From Streptomyces sp. T12 (GTDB lineage: Bacteria > Actinomycetota > Actinomycetes > Streptomycetales > Streptomycetaceae), in the NCBI RefSeq assembly GCF_028736035.1, contig NZ_CP117866.1:9527001-9591000 (forward strand): DNA of 64,000 bases, in the 5' to 3' direction. A model generated the notes under the pieces. That model was not told the DNA's origin and ran no database searches. It saw nothing but the letters and a program-made list of their open reading frames with translations. The translations under genes were made by a program, and so were the position numbers. Of this stretch, positions 43,122 to 51,550 are shown in pieces (position 1 is the first letter of the stretch; every line of letters begins with the position of its first letter).

Positions 43122-44948
43122 ATGAGTTCCCCCATCGAGGATTACGCCCTCCTCAGTGACCTGGAAACCGCCGCCATGGTGGGCAGGGACGGGTCCATCG
43201 ACTGGTTGTGCCTGCCTCGGTTCGACTCTCCCGCGTGCCTGGCCGCCTTGCTGGGCACTCAAGCCAACGGTTTCTGGCGGGTGGCTCCGCGTACGGGCGG
43301 GCGCTGTACGCGCCGGGCCTACCGGCAGGACACACTGGCCCTGGAAACCGAGTGGCGCAGCGGGGGCGACACGGTTCGGGTCACGGACTTCATGCCTCCG
43401 CGTACGCAGTTGCCGTGCGTGGTCCGCGTCGTCGAGGGCGTGTCGGGTTCCGTGCCCATGCGCAGTGAACTGCGGCTGCGGTTCCACCAGGGCCGGGTCG
43501 TGCCGTGGGTCCGGGACGCCGAGGCCGGTACGGTCGCGGTCGCCGGCCCGGACGCCGTCTGGCTGCACGCCGACGGGCCGGTGTGCGTACCCGATCGGCA
43601 GGACCCCACCGTGCTCGACTTCACGGTCCCCGCCGGTCAGCGGCTGGCCCTCACGCTCGTGTGGTCGCCTTCGCACCTGCCCGGGGCGCCCGCATCACTG
43701 TCCGTTCCGGCGGAGACCGCGCTGAAGGAGACGAGTGACTTCTGGCGGGCCTGGACCGCCCGGTGCCGCTACGAGGGACCCTGGCGGGACGCGGTCGTGC
43801 GGTCGCTCATCACCCTCAAGGCGCTCACCTACGCCCCGACGGGCGGCATCGTCGCGGCACCGACCACCTCGCTCCCCGGGTGCATCGGAGGGGAACGCAA
43901 CTGGGACCACCGGTTCTGCTGGCTGCGCGACTCCACCCTGACCCTTTCCTGCCTGCTGCGCAGCGGCTACCGCGACGAGGCCACGGCATGGCTGAACTGG
44001 CTGATGCGGGCCATCGCGGGCGACCCCGCCCACCTCCAGACCGTGTACGGCGTCGGGGGACAGCGGCTCCTGCACGAGACCGAGGCACCCTGGTTGCCCG
44101 GCTACGAGCGATCGCAGCCGGTCCGGTTCGGGAACTCGGCGGAGAGCCAGTTCCAGCTCGACGTGTACGGCGAGGTCCTGGACGCTCTCTGCCTGTCGCT
44201 GCGGGCGGGGATACCCATGCCCGCCCGGGTGTGGAGCGTGGTGGAGGCGCTGATGAGCCACCTTGTCCGGCACTGGCGCGAACCCGATCAGGGACTGTGG
44301 CAGGTACGTGGTCCGGGGCGGCAGTTCGTCCATTCCAAGGTCATGGCCTGGGTGGCCGCCGACCGGGCGCTGCGCATGGGGGAGTCGCTCGGCCGCAATG
44401 GATCCTCGGGCCAGTGGCGGGCTCTGCGGGACGAGGTGCACCGGGAGGTCTGCCGGGAGGGGTGGGACGCGCGGCAGGGCTCCTTCGTGCAGTCCTACGG
44501 CTCCTCGGCCCTGGACGCCTCGACCCTGCTGATGCCCAGGCTCGGCTTCCTGTCGGCCCGGGACGAGCGAGTGCGCGGCACCGTTCGGGCCGTACAGCGG
44601 CTGAACCACGGCGGGTTCGTCCGGCGGTACGGCCCAGCCGGCCACGGCGTGCACGATGTGGACGGCATGCGCGGCCCCGAGGGCACGTTCGTCGCGTGCA
44701 CCCTGTGGTATGCAGACGCCCTCGCCGCCATCGGGCATCCCCGGCAGGCCCGGGAGGTCTTCGAACGGGCCCTCGCCATCCGTAACGACGTCGGTCTGCT
44801 CGCCGAGCAGTGGGACCCGGACGCAGGCCGCCAACTGGGCAACGCACCACAGGCGTTCAGCCACATCGCCTTGGTGGAGACGGCGTTCGCCCTGTCATCA
44901 GGACCATCCCCGAGTCGCCGTAGTCCGGGAGAGTCGGGTCGGCGTTGA
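43122..44948 (+). CDS. Glycoside hydrolase family 15 protein (glucoamylase/trehalase-like)
   Basis: 608 aa from ATG at 43122. N-terminal beta-sandwich (IEDYALLSDLETAAMVGRDG, IDWLCLPRFDSPACLAALLG) then an (alpha/alpha)6 barrel: GERNWDHRFCWLRDSTLTLS, AESQFQLDVYGEVLDALCLS and a C-terminal GLLAEQWDPDAGRQLGNAPQ with the expected Glu. Bacterial GH15 members act on short alpha-glucans or trehalose. The last 30 codons overlap the methyltransferase gene on the other strand; the tail (SSGPSPSRRSPGESGRR) is not conserved and may have arisen from a lost stop. Confidence 0.87.
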   Translation: MSSPIEDYALLSDLETAAMVGRDGSIDWLCLPRFDSPACLAALLGTQANGFWRVAPRTGGRCTRRAYRQDTLALETEWRSGGDTVRVTDFMPPRTQLPCVVRVVEGVSGSVPMRSELRLRFHQGRVVPWVRDAEAGTVAVAGPDAVWLHADGPVCVPDRQDPTVLDFTVPAGQRLALTLVWSPSHLPGAPASLSVPAETALKETSDFWRAWTARCRYEGPWRDAVVRSLITLKALTYAPTGGIVAAPTTSLPGCIGGERNWDHRFCWLRDSTLTLSCLLRSGYRDEATAWLNWLMRAIAGDPAHLQTVYGVGGQRLLHETEAPWLPGYERSQPVRFGNSAESQFQLDVYGEVLDALCLSLRAGIPMPARVWSVVEALMSHLVRHWREPDQGLWQVRGPGRQFVHSKVMAWVAADRALRMGESLGRNGSSGQWRALRDEVHREVCREGWDARQGSFVQSYGSSALDASTLLMPRLGFLSARDERVRGTVRAVQRLNHGGFVRRYGPAGHGVHDVDGMRGPEGTFVACTLWYADALAAIGHPRQAREVFERALAIRNDVGLLAEQWDPDAGRQLGNAPQAFSHIALVETAFALSSGPSPSRRSPGESGRR

Positions 44949-45633
44949 TCCGGGTCACCGAGAGCCGCTCGGTCAGCGGCGCGAACACCTCCCGGACGGC
45001 GTCCGGGTCCACCGGGCAGCCCGGCCAGCGTGAGGCACGGCCGATGCGGTACGTGGGCATGTTCTCCATGAACGCGGCCACGAGATACCCGCCCGGGACG
45101 ACGCAGTGGGCGAAGAGGCGGCAGAACTCGGTGAACTCCGTGAAGTCCTCGGTCGCGCCCTCGGCCACGAAGTGCATCGAGGCGAGACCGTACATGCCGG
45201 GCGGCAGGGCCCGGACGTCACCGTGCACGACACGTACCCGAGACAGTGCCTCCGGGAGGGAAGCCGGAAGGCTCGGGACATTCCGCCTGCACAGCGCGTA
45301 GAAGGGCTGCCAGCTGGCGTCGGGGCCGAGGTGGAGCTGCCCGGTCAGATAGGCGACGTTGGCCGCACCCGCCTCCACGGCGTCGACGCGGCGGCCGGCG
45401 GAGGCGGCCAGCATGAGCGGGTACAGGTTGGGTCCGGCACCGAACTCCACGGACCGTGCGATGCTCCCGGGCACCAACTCCCGGAACAGCCCCGCGTGGT
45501 GGGCGATGACCGCCGCGTCGGACGGGTGCAGCTCGCGGTAGTTCTCGGCGAGGTAGTCCTGGACGGGCCAGCTGTCCCAGTCCACGTCGTCGTTGCGGAC
45601 CGGCACGGCACCCGGGGCCTTGGACGTAGGCAT
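44857..45633 (-). CDS. NNMT/PNMT/TEMT-family small-molecule methyltransferase
   Basis: 258 aa from ATG at 45633. The ribosome site AGGAGGTGA is formed by the last codons and stop of the alpha-oxoamine synthase gene, so the two are translationally coupled. Features: VDWDSWPVQDYLAENYRELH, SVEFGAGPNLYPLMLAASAG (SAM motif I) and YGLASMHFVAEGATEDFTEF. The family methylates amines such as nicotinamide or tryptamine-like compounds. Paired with an amino-ketone-forming enzyme, N-methylation of that product is a reasonable hypothesis. The 3' end overlaps the GH15 gene. Confidence 0.82.
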   Translation of the reverse strand: MPTSKAPGAVPVRNDDVDWDSWPVQDYLAENYRELHPSDAAVIAHHAGLFRELVPGSIARSVEFGAGPNLYPLMLAASAGRRVDAVEAGAANVAYLTGQLHLGPDASWQPFYALCRRNVPSLPASLPEALSRVRVVHGDVRALPPGMYGLASMHFVAEGATEDFTEFTEFCRLFAHCVVPGGYLVAAFMENMPTYRIGRASRWPGCPVDPDAVREVFAPLTERLSVTRINADPTLPDYGDSGMVLMTGRTPSPPRRCG

Positions 45634-45640
45634 GCCTGGC

Positions 45641-46897
45641 TCACCTCCTGCGCCTCAGGACGCGGTGCTCGGCCAGCAGACTCAGCGTGTCGTTGAGCCG
45701 GTCGATGTCCTCGTCGGAGTTGAGCGCCGTGACCTGGATCCGGAAGCCGACCCGGTCGCGGGGGACAAGGGGATAGGCCGCGAGGGTCACGTAGATGCCG
45801 CGATCCCACAGGAAGCGGGCGACCGCTTCCAGATCGGCCGCGTCGGCGAGCGGGATCTCCACGATCGGGAACTCGCGGACACTCGGGGTGGCCAGGCCGA
45901 GGCCGCGCACATGCCGGAGGACCCACGCGGTCTTGCGGTACAGGTCGGCGCGGATCGCGTCCCCACGGCGGTCGTTGACCGTCAGACCGGCGAGCGCCGT
46001 GGCCAGGGACGCCGTCGGCGAGGGACCGGAGTAGAGATAGGGGCCGGCGGCGGTCTTCAGGTGGTCCTTGAGCCGGGAGGGCAGGGCGAGGAAGGCCAGC
46101 AGCGACGAGTACGCCTTGGAGAAACCGCCGACGAGGACGATGCCGTCGTAGGTCTCACCCGTGTGCCGGACGACGCTGTTGCCGCGCGATCCGTACGGGC
46201 AGGGCTCGGCTGCTGTCCGCTCCCCGATGACACCGAAACCGTGAGTGTCGTCCACGTACAGCGTCGCGCCACGGTCCCGGCAGATCCCGGCCAGTACCGG
46301 AAGGTCGGGAATGTTCCCGCTCATGCTGTCGACACCGTCCAGGCAGACCAGCCGGGGCCCGTCGCACGGCAGGGCCCGCAGCGCAGCGTCCAACTCCTCG
46401 GGCCGCTCGGCGCTGAAGCGCTGCACACGCGCGCCCTGGCCCCGGGCCGACACACAGCCGTCGTACACCGTTTTGTGCGCCCTGGCCTCGACGAAGACGT
46501 GGCCCGCACCGGCGAGGACCGGGATCACCGAGGCGTGGATGAGGGTGGCGGTGGGCAGCAGCAGCGTGTCCGGTGCGCCGAGCAGTGCGGCGAGCCGTTC
46601 CTCGATGTCCGTGTAGAGCCGTGGGCTGCCCAGCAGCCGCGACCAGCTGGGGTGCGTCCCCCACCGCCGTACGGCCGGCTCGATCTGGTCCATGATCTCG
46701 GGATCCCAGTCGAAGCCCAGGTAGTTGCAGGACGCGAAGTCGATCAGCCAGTGGTCGCCGCTGCGGATGTGCCGGCCGCGCACCTCGTCCAGCACGGCGT
46801 CGCTCATGGGGCAGGTCCGCCGCAGGTGGTCGAGGTCGTCCAACCGTGGGTCACGCCGGTCTCCCGGGACTTCGACGTGGGTGCCGATCGTGCGCAT
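45641..46897 (-). CDS. Alpha-oxoamine synthase-family PLP enzyme (AONS/CqsA-like)
   Basis: 418 aa. PLP fold: DHWLIDFASCNYLGFDWDPE, WSRLLGSPRLYTDIEERLAA, LYVDDTHGFGVIGE (PLP Asp and His), and VLVGGFSKAYSSLLAFLALP with the Schiff-base Lys. Known family members (8-amino-7-oxononanoate, 5-aminolevulinate, CqsA) condense an amino acid with an acyl-thioester. DDTHG replaces the usual DEAHS, and the common HxxLE is YTDIE, so the substrates may differ. No bio genes are near. It is likely the first step of a small two-gene pathway with the methyltransferase. Confidence 0.85.
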   Translation of the reverse strand: MRTIGTHVEVPGDRRDPRLDDLDHLRRTCPMSDAVLDEVRGRHIRSGDHWLIDFASCNYLGFDWDPEIMDQIEPAVRRWGTHPSWSRLLGSPRLYTDIEERLAALLGAPDTLLLPTATLIHASVIPVLAGAGHVFVEARAHKTVYDGCVSARGQGARVQRFSAERPEELDAALRALPCDGPRLVCLDGVDSMSGNIPDLPVLAGICRDRGATLYVDDTHGFGVIGERTAAEPCPYGSRGNSVVRHTGETYDGIVLVGGFSKAYSSLLAFLALPSRLKDHLKTAAGPYLYSGPSPTASLATALAGLTVNDRRGDAIRADLYRKTAWVLRHVRGLGLATPSVREFPIVEIPLADAADLEAVARFLWDRGIYVTLAAYPLVPRDRVGFRIQVTALNSDEDIDRLNDTLSLLAEHRVLRRRR

Positions 46898-46915
46898 GGT
46901 GGCGCTCCCTCGCGT

Positions 46916-49900
46916 TCAGGTCTGCGGAGACGGCCGGACACCGCCGTGTTGTTGCAGGACGGCCTCTGACTGCTCCACCGTCATCGGCCGTGCGAACAGG
47001 TAGCCCTGCCCGTACCGGCAGCCGATGTCCGCCAGCAGCTCCCACTGCTGCTGCTTCTCGATACCCTCGGCGATCACCTGAAGCCCGAGCGTGTCGGCGA
47101 GGCGGATGATGCCCTCGACGAGGGCGACCTGTCGGGGGTCCTGCGGTACGTCGTCGATGAACGTCTTGTCGATCTTCAGTACGTCGATGGGGAAGTCCCG
47201 TAGATAGCGCAGCGAGGAGTATCCGGTGCCGAAGTCGTCCACCGCGATGCGCACACCGAGGTCCTTCAGTGCCCGGATGAGCGTGTCGATCTGCTCGGTC
47301 CGCTGCATGAGTACCGACTCGGTGAGCTCCAGCAGCAGCGTGCCCGGGACCAGGGCAGCGGTGTCCAGGGCCCCGCACACCTCGTGCAGGAAGCCCGTGT
47401 CCCGCCACTGCCGCGCGGAGACATTGACGCTGAGGTACGGCGCCCTGGCCAGTCCGGCGCGGTGCTGCAGCCGGGCGATGTCGGCCGTGGCGTGGTGCAG
47501 CACCCAGGTGCCCAGCTCCGAGATGTGGCCGGTCTCCTCGGCGAGCGGAATGAACTGCCCCGGTGGCACCGGATCGCCTCCCATGCGCGGCCAGCGGGCC
47601 AGCGCCTCGAAGCCCACGACCTCGTTCGCGGTGATGTCCACGACCGGCTGGTAGCGCAGAGTGAACTCCTGGTGGGCGATCGCACTGTTGAGGCGCGCCT
47701 GGAGGTCTTGGCGTTCCATCACGCGGGCGCGCTGCTGCGGCTGGAAGCGGCGCCACTGGCGCTTCCCGGAGGCCTTGGCCGCGTACAGGGCCAGATCGGC
47801 GAGGGCCAGCAGTTCCTCGGCGTCCGCGCTGTCCCTGGCCGTGGCCACCCCCACGCTGGCGGAGATGCTCACCGATTCATCGGCCAGCTGGAACTGCCGG
47901 TTGAGCGTCTGGATCACCTGCGCGGCCAGGAGTTCGGCGTCGAGAGGCTGTTTCGCGTCCTCCATCAGCACGGCGAACTCGTCGCCGCCGAGCCGGGCCG
48001 CCGTGTCGGTACGGCGCAGTGTCCCCGACAGGCGCTCTCCCACGGCGCGCAGCAGCCGGTCGCCGACCGAGTGGCCCAGCGTGTCGTTGACGATCTTGAA
48101 GTCGTCCAGGTCGATGAAGAGCAGACAGGTGATCGTCGATTCCCGGCGGCTGCGCAGCAGTGCGCGCTCCGTCCGCTCCAGCAGCAGGGTCCGGTTGGGC
48201 AGACCGGTCAGCGAGTCGTGGAAGGCCCGCTGGGTGAGCTCATGCTCCAACTGACGCTGCTCGGTGACGTCCCGCAGCGTCACCACCAGACCGCCCACGG
48301 TCCGGTCCTGCCGCAGGTCACGGCAGCGCGCCTCCACCTCGATGCGGCGCGTTCCCCGCGCCACCCACCAGTGGTCGTGCGCCTCCTGGCGCCCGCTGTT
48401 CAGCAGGGCCGTCAGGGTCCGGGTCACCCGGTCCCGGTCCCGCGGATCGAGCAGTTCCGGCAGCTGTCTCCCGGGCAGCTCGACGCCGCTGCCGAACACG
48501 GCCTGTGCGGACGGAGTGGCGTAGCGGACGGTTGCGTCGTCGTTGACGATGAGGATGACGTCCGTGGCGTTGTGCACCAGGGTGCGGAAGTACGCCTCGC
48601 TCTCCGTGCGGATGATCTCCCGCCGCAGCGTGACGCGCTCCGTCGCCAGCCCCGCGTGCGAGGCCAGGATCTCCAGTGAGCCGCGGATCTCGGCGAGCTG
48701 ACGGTCGGGGCCGGCCGCCACCAGGGCGCCCCGAAGCTCGCCGCCGCCCGGGCGGTCGCGCTGGACCATGGGGCAGACCAGGGCCGTCGGCAGATCCCCG
48801 AGCCGGGCGGCGATGACCGGCCCCAACACGTCACTGGGAAGAACGAGGGTGTGGTGGCGGACGGGATCGGCCGGCCCGTCCCCCGAGGGCACGGCACGAT
48901 CCGTGATCCATCGCCCGCCGATCCGGACGGGGGACCGCGCAAGGCGCGTGTACAGGTTCTGGGCGTCCCGGGCCGACAGGAGCATGGCCACATGCCGGGC
49001 CTTCGGCCCGAACAGCGTGGCGACCGCGGTGTCGCAGGTCCGGGCGATCTCCTCCGGCCAGAACGCGGCCACCAGTGAGGCGGCCGCGGTGCGCAGTGCC
49101 TGCTCCCGCGCCATGGCCTTGCGGTGCGCCACGACCATCACCGCCAGCCGCAGGATCACCAGGAGGAACATCACGCTGGAGAACGCGCCCAGTACCGCCG
49201 CGTCACGCACGCGGCCCGCGAGCTCCTCGTACACCAGGACCGTGGGCGGGATCAGCGTGGCCGCCGTGAGCAGCACAAGCCGGCGCCAGGGCGGCAGCAG
49301 AGACTGCGGCTGCGATTCCGACGCGGTCAGCTCCGCCATCGAGGGGTGCAGCGCGGCCAGTCCCCACGCCGTGTAGAAGACGATCCAGCCCGAGTCCAGC
49401 ACCGTGCCGGCCTGCCATGTGCCGTTGAGCTGGAGGATCCCGTACGCGATGTCGAAGCAGAGCAGCGTGAGCGTGCCCAGCACGAGCAGCTGGACGGCGC
49501 GGTTGGAGCCGGACACGGGGCTGGGGGCGAGCAGCCGCGCGAGGAGCGCCAGCACCAGGATGTCCCCGAGTGGGTAGGCGATGCTGATCGCGCGCTGCTC
49601 CCAGGTGAGGCCCTCCAGCCGGGCGAGCGGCTGCACCAGATACACCCAGACCGGCAGGGCGAGCCCCGCGGTGATGATCAGCGCGTCCAGCAGGCTCGGC
49701 AGATCATGGTCCACCCAGCGGTACCGCACCAGACCGAACAGGCCCGCGGCGAACAACGGATACACGGCGAGGTAGCAGGCGTCCGCCGGCGACGGGAACG
49801 GATTGGTCGCGGCGAAGTACGCCTCCTGCACGTTGTAGTAGGTGTCGCCCGCGGCGAAGGCCAGCAGCCCGGCGGCGAGCACCCACCACGGCCAGCGGTG

Positions 49901-50062
49901 CGCGGGCCGGTGGAGGTGTACGCCGACGACAACGGCGGCGGCACCCGCCAGCCCGATGACGGCCCACAGCGGCGTGCGCAGGTCCGGGATGGTCATGTAC
50001 AGGCCGGTGAGGGCCCCGACCAGCGCGATGTGGGCGGCCATCAGCCGATGGGCCAGCAGCAA
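46916..50062 (-). CDS. Membrane GAF/PAS/GGDEF/EAL cyclic-di-GMP protein
   Basis: About 1048 aa from a TTG at 50062, nine nt after GGAGG; ATG at 50041 and GTG at 50092 are alternatives. Order: eight or nine membrane helices (residues 1-300), a GAF-like region (310-450), PAS (YFRTLVHNATDVILIVNDDA, 460-570), GGDEF (FIDLDDFKIVNDTLGHSVGD; RLGGDEFAVLMED) and EAL (VVGFEALARWPRM; AVDDFGTGYSSLRYLRDFPI; VIAEGIEKQQQW). The inhibitory-site motif RRTD lies five residues before GGDEF. Both catalytic motifs look intact, so it could make or degrade c-di-GMP, which controls Streptomyces development. It is 18 nt from the alpha-oxoamine synthase start. Confidence 0.88.
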   Translation of the reverse strand: MLLAHRLMAAHIALVGALTGLYMTIPDLRTPLWAVIGLAGAAAVVVGVHLHRPAHRWPWWVLAAGLLAFAAGDTYYNVQEAYFAATNPFPSPADACYLAVYPLFAAGLFGLVRYRWVDHDLPSLLDALIITAGLALPVWVYLVQPLARLEGLTWEQRAISIAYPLGDILVLALLARLLAPSPVSGSNRAVQLLVLGTLTLLCFDIAYGILQLNGTWQAGTVLDSGWIVFYTAWGLAALHPSMAELTASESQPQSLLPPWRRLVLLTAATLIPPTVLVYEELAGRVRDAAVLGAFSSVMFLLVILRLAVMVVAHRKAMAREQALRTAAASLVAAFWPEEIARTCDTAVATLFGPKARHVAMLLSARDAQNLYTRLARSPVRIGGRWITDRAVPSGDGPADPVRHHTLVLPSDVLGPVIAARLGDLPTALVCPMVQRDRPGGGELRGALVAAGPDRQLAEIRGSLEILASHAGLATERVTLRREIIRTESEAYFRTLVHNATDVILIVNDDATVRYATPSAQAVFGSGVELPGRQLPELLDPRDRDRVTRTLTALLNSGRQEAHDHWWVARGTRRIEVEARCRDLRQDRTVGGLVVTLRDVTEQRQLEHELTQRAFHDSLTGLPNRTLLLERTERALLRSRRESTITCLLFIDLDDFKIVNDTLGHSVGDRLLRAVGERLSGTLRRTDTAARLGGDEFAVLMEDAKQPLDAELLAAQVIQTLNRQFQLADESVSISASVGVATARDSADAEELLALADLALYAAKASGKRQWRRFQPQQRARVMERQDLQARLNSAIAHQEFTLRYQPVVDITANEVVGFEALARWPRMGGDPVPPGQFIPLAEETGHISELGTWVLHHATADIARLQHRAGLARAPYLSVNVSARQWRDTGFLHEVCGALDTAALVPGTLLLELTESVLMQRTEQIDTLIRALKDLGVRIAVDDFGTGYSSLRYLRDFPIDVLKIDKTFIDDVPQDPRQVALVEGIIRLADTLGLQVIAEGIEKQQQWELLADIGCRYGQGYLFARPMTVEQSEAVLQQHGGVRPSPQT

Positions 50063-50274
50063 GGTCAAGCGCCTCCCCGAATCGGAGGACACCGCGCTGC
50101 GCGTACTGCGCCAAATTGGGCTTGCTGTAACGATCGTAGGCACGGCGGGTGCCCCGTTGCATCTTGTTGCCCGAATCGCGAGCCGGTTTGTGAGGTGCCC
50201 CGGCGGCGGCCGTGTCACGGGCCGCCGCCGGCCCGCCTCATGGGTCTTGCGGAAGGCCGAGGGCCACACCAGCA

Positions 50275-51363
50275 CTACTCCTTCAGGTCCGGTCGCCAGG
50301 TGGAGTCGGCGTAGCCGTGCGGGTTGAGCCGCTGGAAGCGCCAGGCGTCCCGGCAGACGTCGGTGAGATCCCGGGTGGGGCGCCAGCCCCAGGCCCGCGT
50401 CACCGCGGTCGAGTCGACGACGAGTTCGGCGACGTCTCCGGGGCGGCGGGGCCCGACGTCGTAGGGGATGGGACTGCCGCACTCCCTGGAGAACGCGGCG
50501 ACGACGTCGAGGACGGACCTGCCCTCTCCGACCCCCAGGTTGTACACGCGCATGCCCGGCCCGTCGGTGAAATGGTCGAGCGCGACGCGGTGCGCCTCGA
50601 CCGCGTCCATGACATGGAGATAGTCGCGGATCGCGGTTCCGTCGCGGGTCGGGTAGTCGTCCCCGAAGACCTCCAGCCGCTCGCGCCGGCCGTCGGCCAC
50701 CTGGGCGAGATGGGGCATCAGGTGGTCGGGCATGGCGGGGGGACTCTCGCCGAGCAGTCCGCTGGGGTGGGCACCGGCGGTGGTGGGGCACCGCAGGCAC
50801 AGCACGGTGTACTCGGGGTGGCGGCGGCAGACATCCGCGAGGATCTGCTCGCAGATCCACTTGGAGGCCGCGTACGGGTTGGTGGGCCGGGCCGGGGTCG
50901 TTTCGTCGAGCGGCCCGCGCCCGGCGTCGCCGTAGACCGCATAGGACGACGGGTACACGAGCCGGTGCACCCCGTGCTCGTGCATGGCTCCCAGCAGGGC
51001 GGTCGTGCCGCCGACGTTGATGTCGTAGGACTCGATGGGCATCCGTGTCGACCTGCCCGCGGCCTTGTGCGCGGCAAAGTGCACAACGGCGTCCACGGAG
51101 TGCCGGTCGAAGACGGCCGACAGGGCATGTCGATCACGGATGTCCAGCTCGTAGACGGCACCGACGAAGCGGCCGGCGATCCGTTCCATGCGGGCGAAGA
51201 CCTGCGAAGTGCTGTTGGAGTAGTCGTCGACCACGATCACTTCGTAGCCATGGTCGAGGAGCTCCACGCAGGCGTGACTGCCGATGAAGCCGGCCCCGCC
51301 GGTGACCAGAACGGTCGACGGCGCCCACGGAGCTTCACTTCCCTCGGCAGCTCTGCTAGCCAT
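50275..51363 (-). CDS. UDP-glucose 4-epimerase (GalE)-like SDR protein
   Basis: 362 aa extended short-chain dehydrogenase. VLVTGGAGFIGSHACVELLD binds NAD, VVHFAAHKAAGRS follows the family, and the catalytic Tyr-Lys pair is in NPYAASKWICEQIL with Ser-Ser in YPSSYAVYGDAG. AIRDYLHVMDAVEAHRVALD and LGVGEGRSVLDVVAAFSREC match GalE. The sugar-nucleotide motif that reads RYFNPVGAHPSG in E. coli GalE is RCPTTAGAHPSG here, losing the conserved Asn. The true substrate may therefore differ. It stands alone and is divergent from the aldo/keto reductase. Confidence 0.8.
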   Translation of the reverse strand: MASRAAEGSEAPWAPSTVLVTGGAGFIGSHACVELLDHGYEVIVVDDYSNSTSQVFARMERIAGRFVGAVYELDIRDRHALSAVFDRHSVDAVVHFAAHKAAGRSTRMPIESYDINVGGTTALLGAMHEHGVHRLVYPSSYAVYGDAGRGPLDETTPARPTNPYAASKWICEQILADVCRRHPEYTVLCLRCPTTAGAHPSGLLGESPPAMPDHLMPHLAQVADGRRERLEVFGDDYPTRDGTAIRDYLHVMDAVEAHRVALDHFTDGPGMRVYNLGVGEGRSVLDVVAAFSRECGSPIPYDVGPRRPGDVAELVVDSTAVTRAWGWRPTRDLTDVCRDAWRFQRLNPHGYADSTWRPDLKE

Positions 51364-51475
51364 GGCAGGACACTCCTGCTGACAGCATCGACAAGCACCG
51401 TATGTTTACGGCGTATATGTGCAACTTTGCTGCATCGGCCCCGTCGAGTCAAGGCTGCCGGTCGCACGCGAGCGC

Positions 51476-51497
51476 TTGACTTGAAGAGCACTTCAAG
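51476..51497 (+). promoter_or_regulatory. MerR-type promoter/operator for the aldo/keto reductase
   Basis: CTTGAAG-AGCA-CTTCAAG (51480-51497) is a perfect 7-4-7 palindrome starting inside a TTGACT -35 box, the layout of MerR-family sites that sit in an over-long promoter spacer. It is 54 nt upstream of the reductase start. The MerR gene is not adjacent. Confidence 0.6.
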
Positions 51498-51550
51498 CTG
51501 AAGACTCCTGGCACGTGCCCCGAACGCGGGCGCGAACGGGAGGGATCAGC

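Noticed and set aside
50063..50860. N-terminal extension of the GGDEF/EAL gene by 266 codons
   Set aside because: The extension lies opposite the GalE-like gene, reads as Arg/Pro-rich shadow sequence and has no ribosome site; the membrane region starts near 50062.
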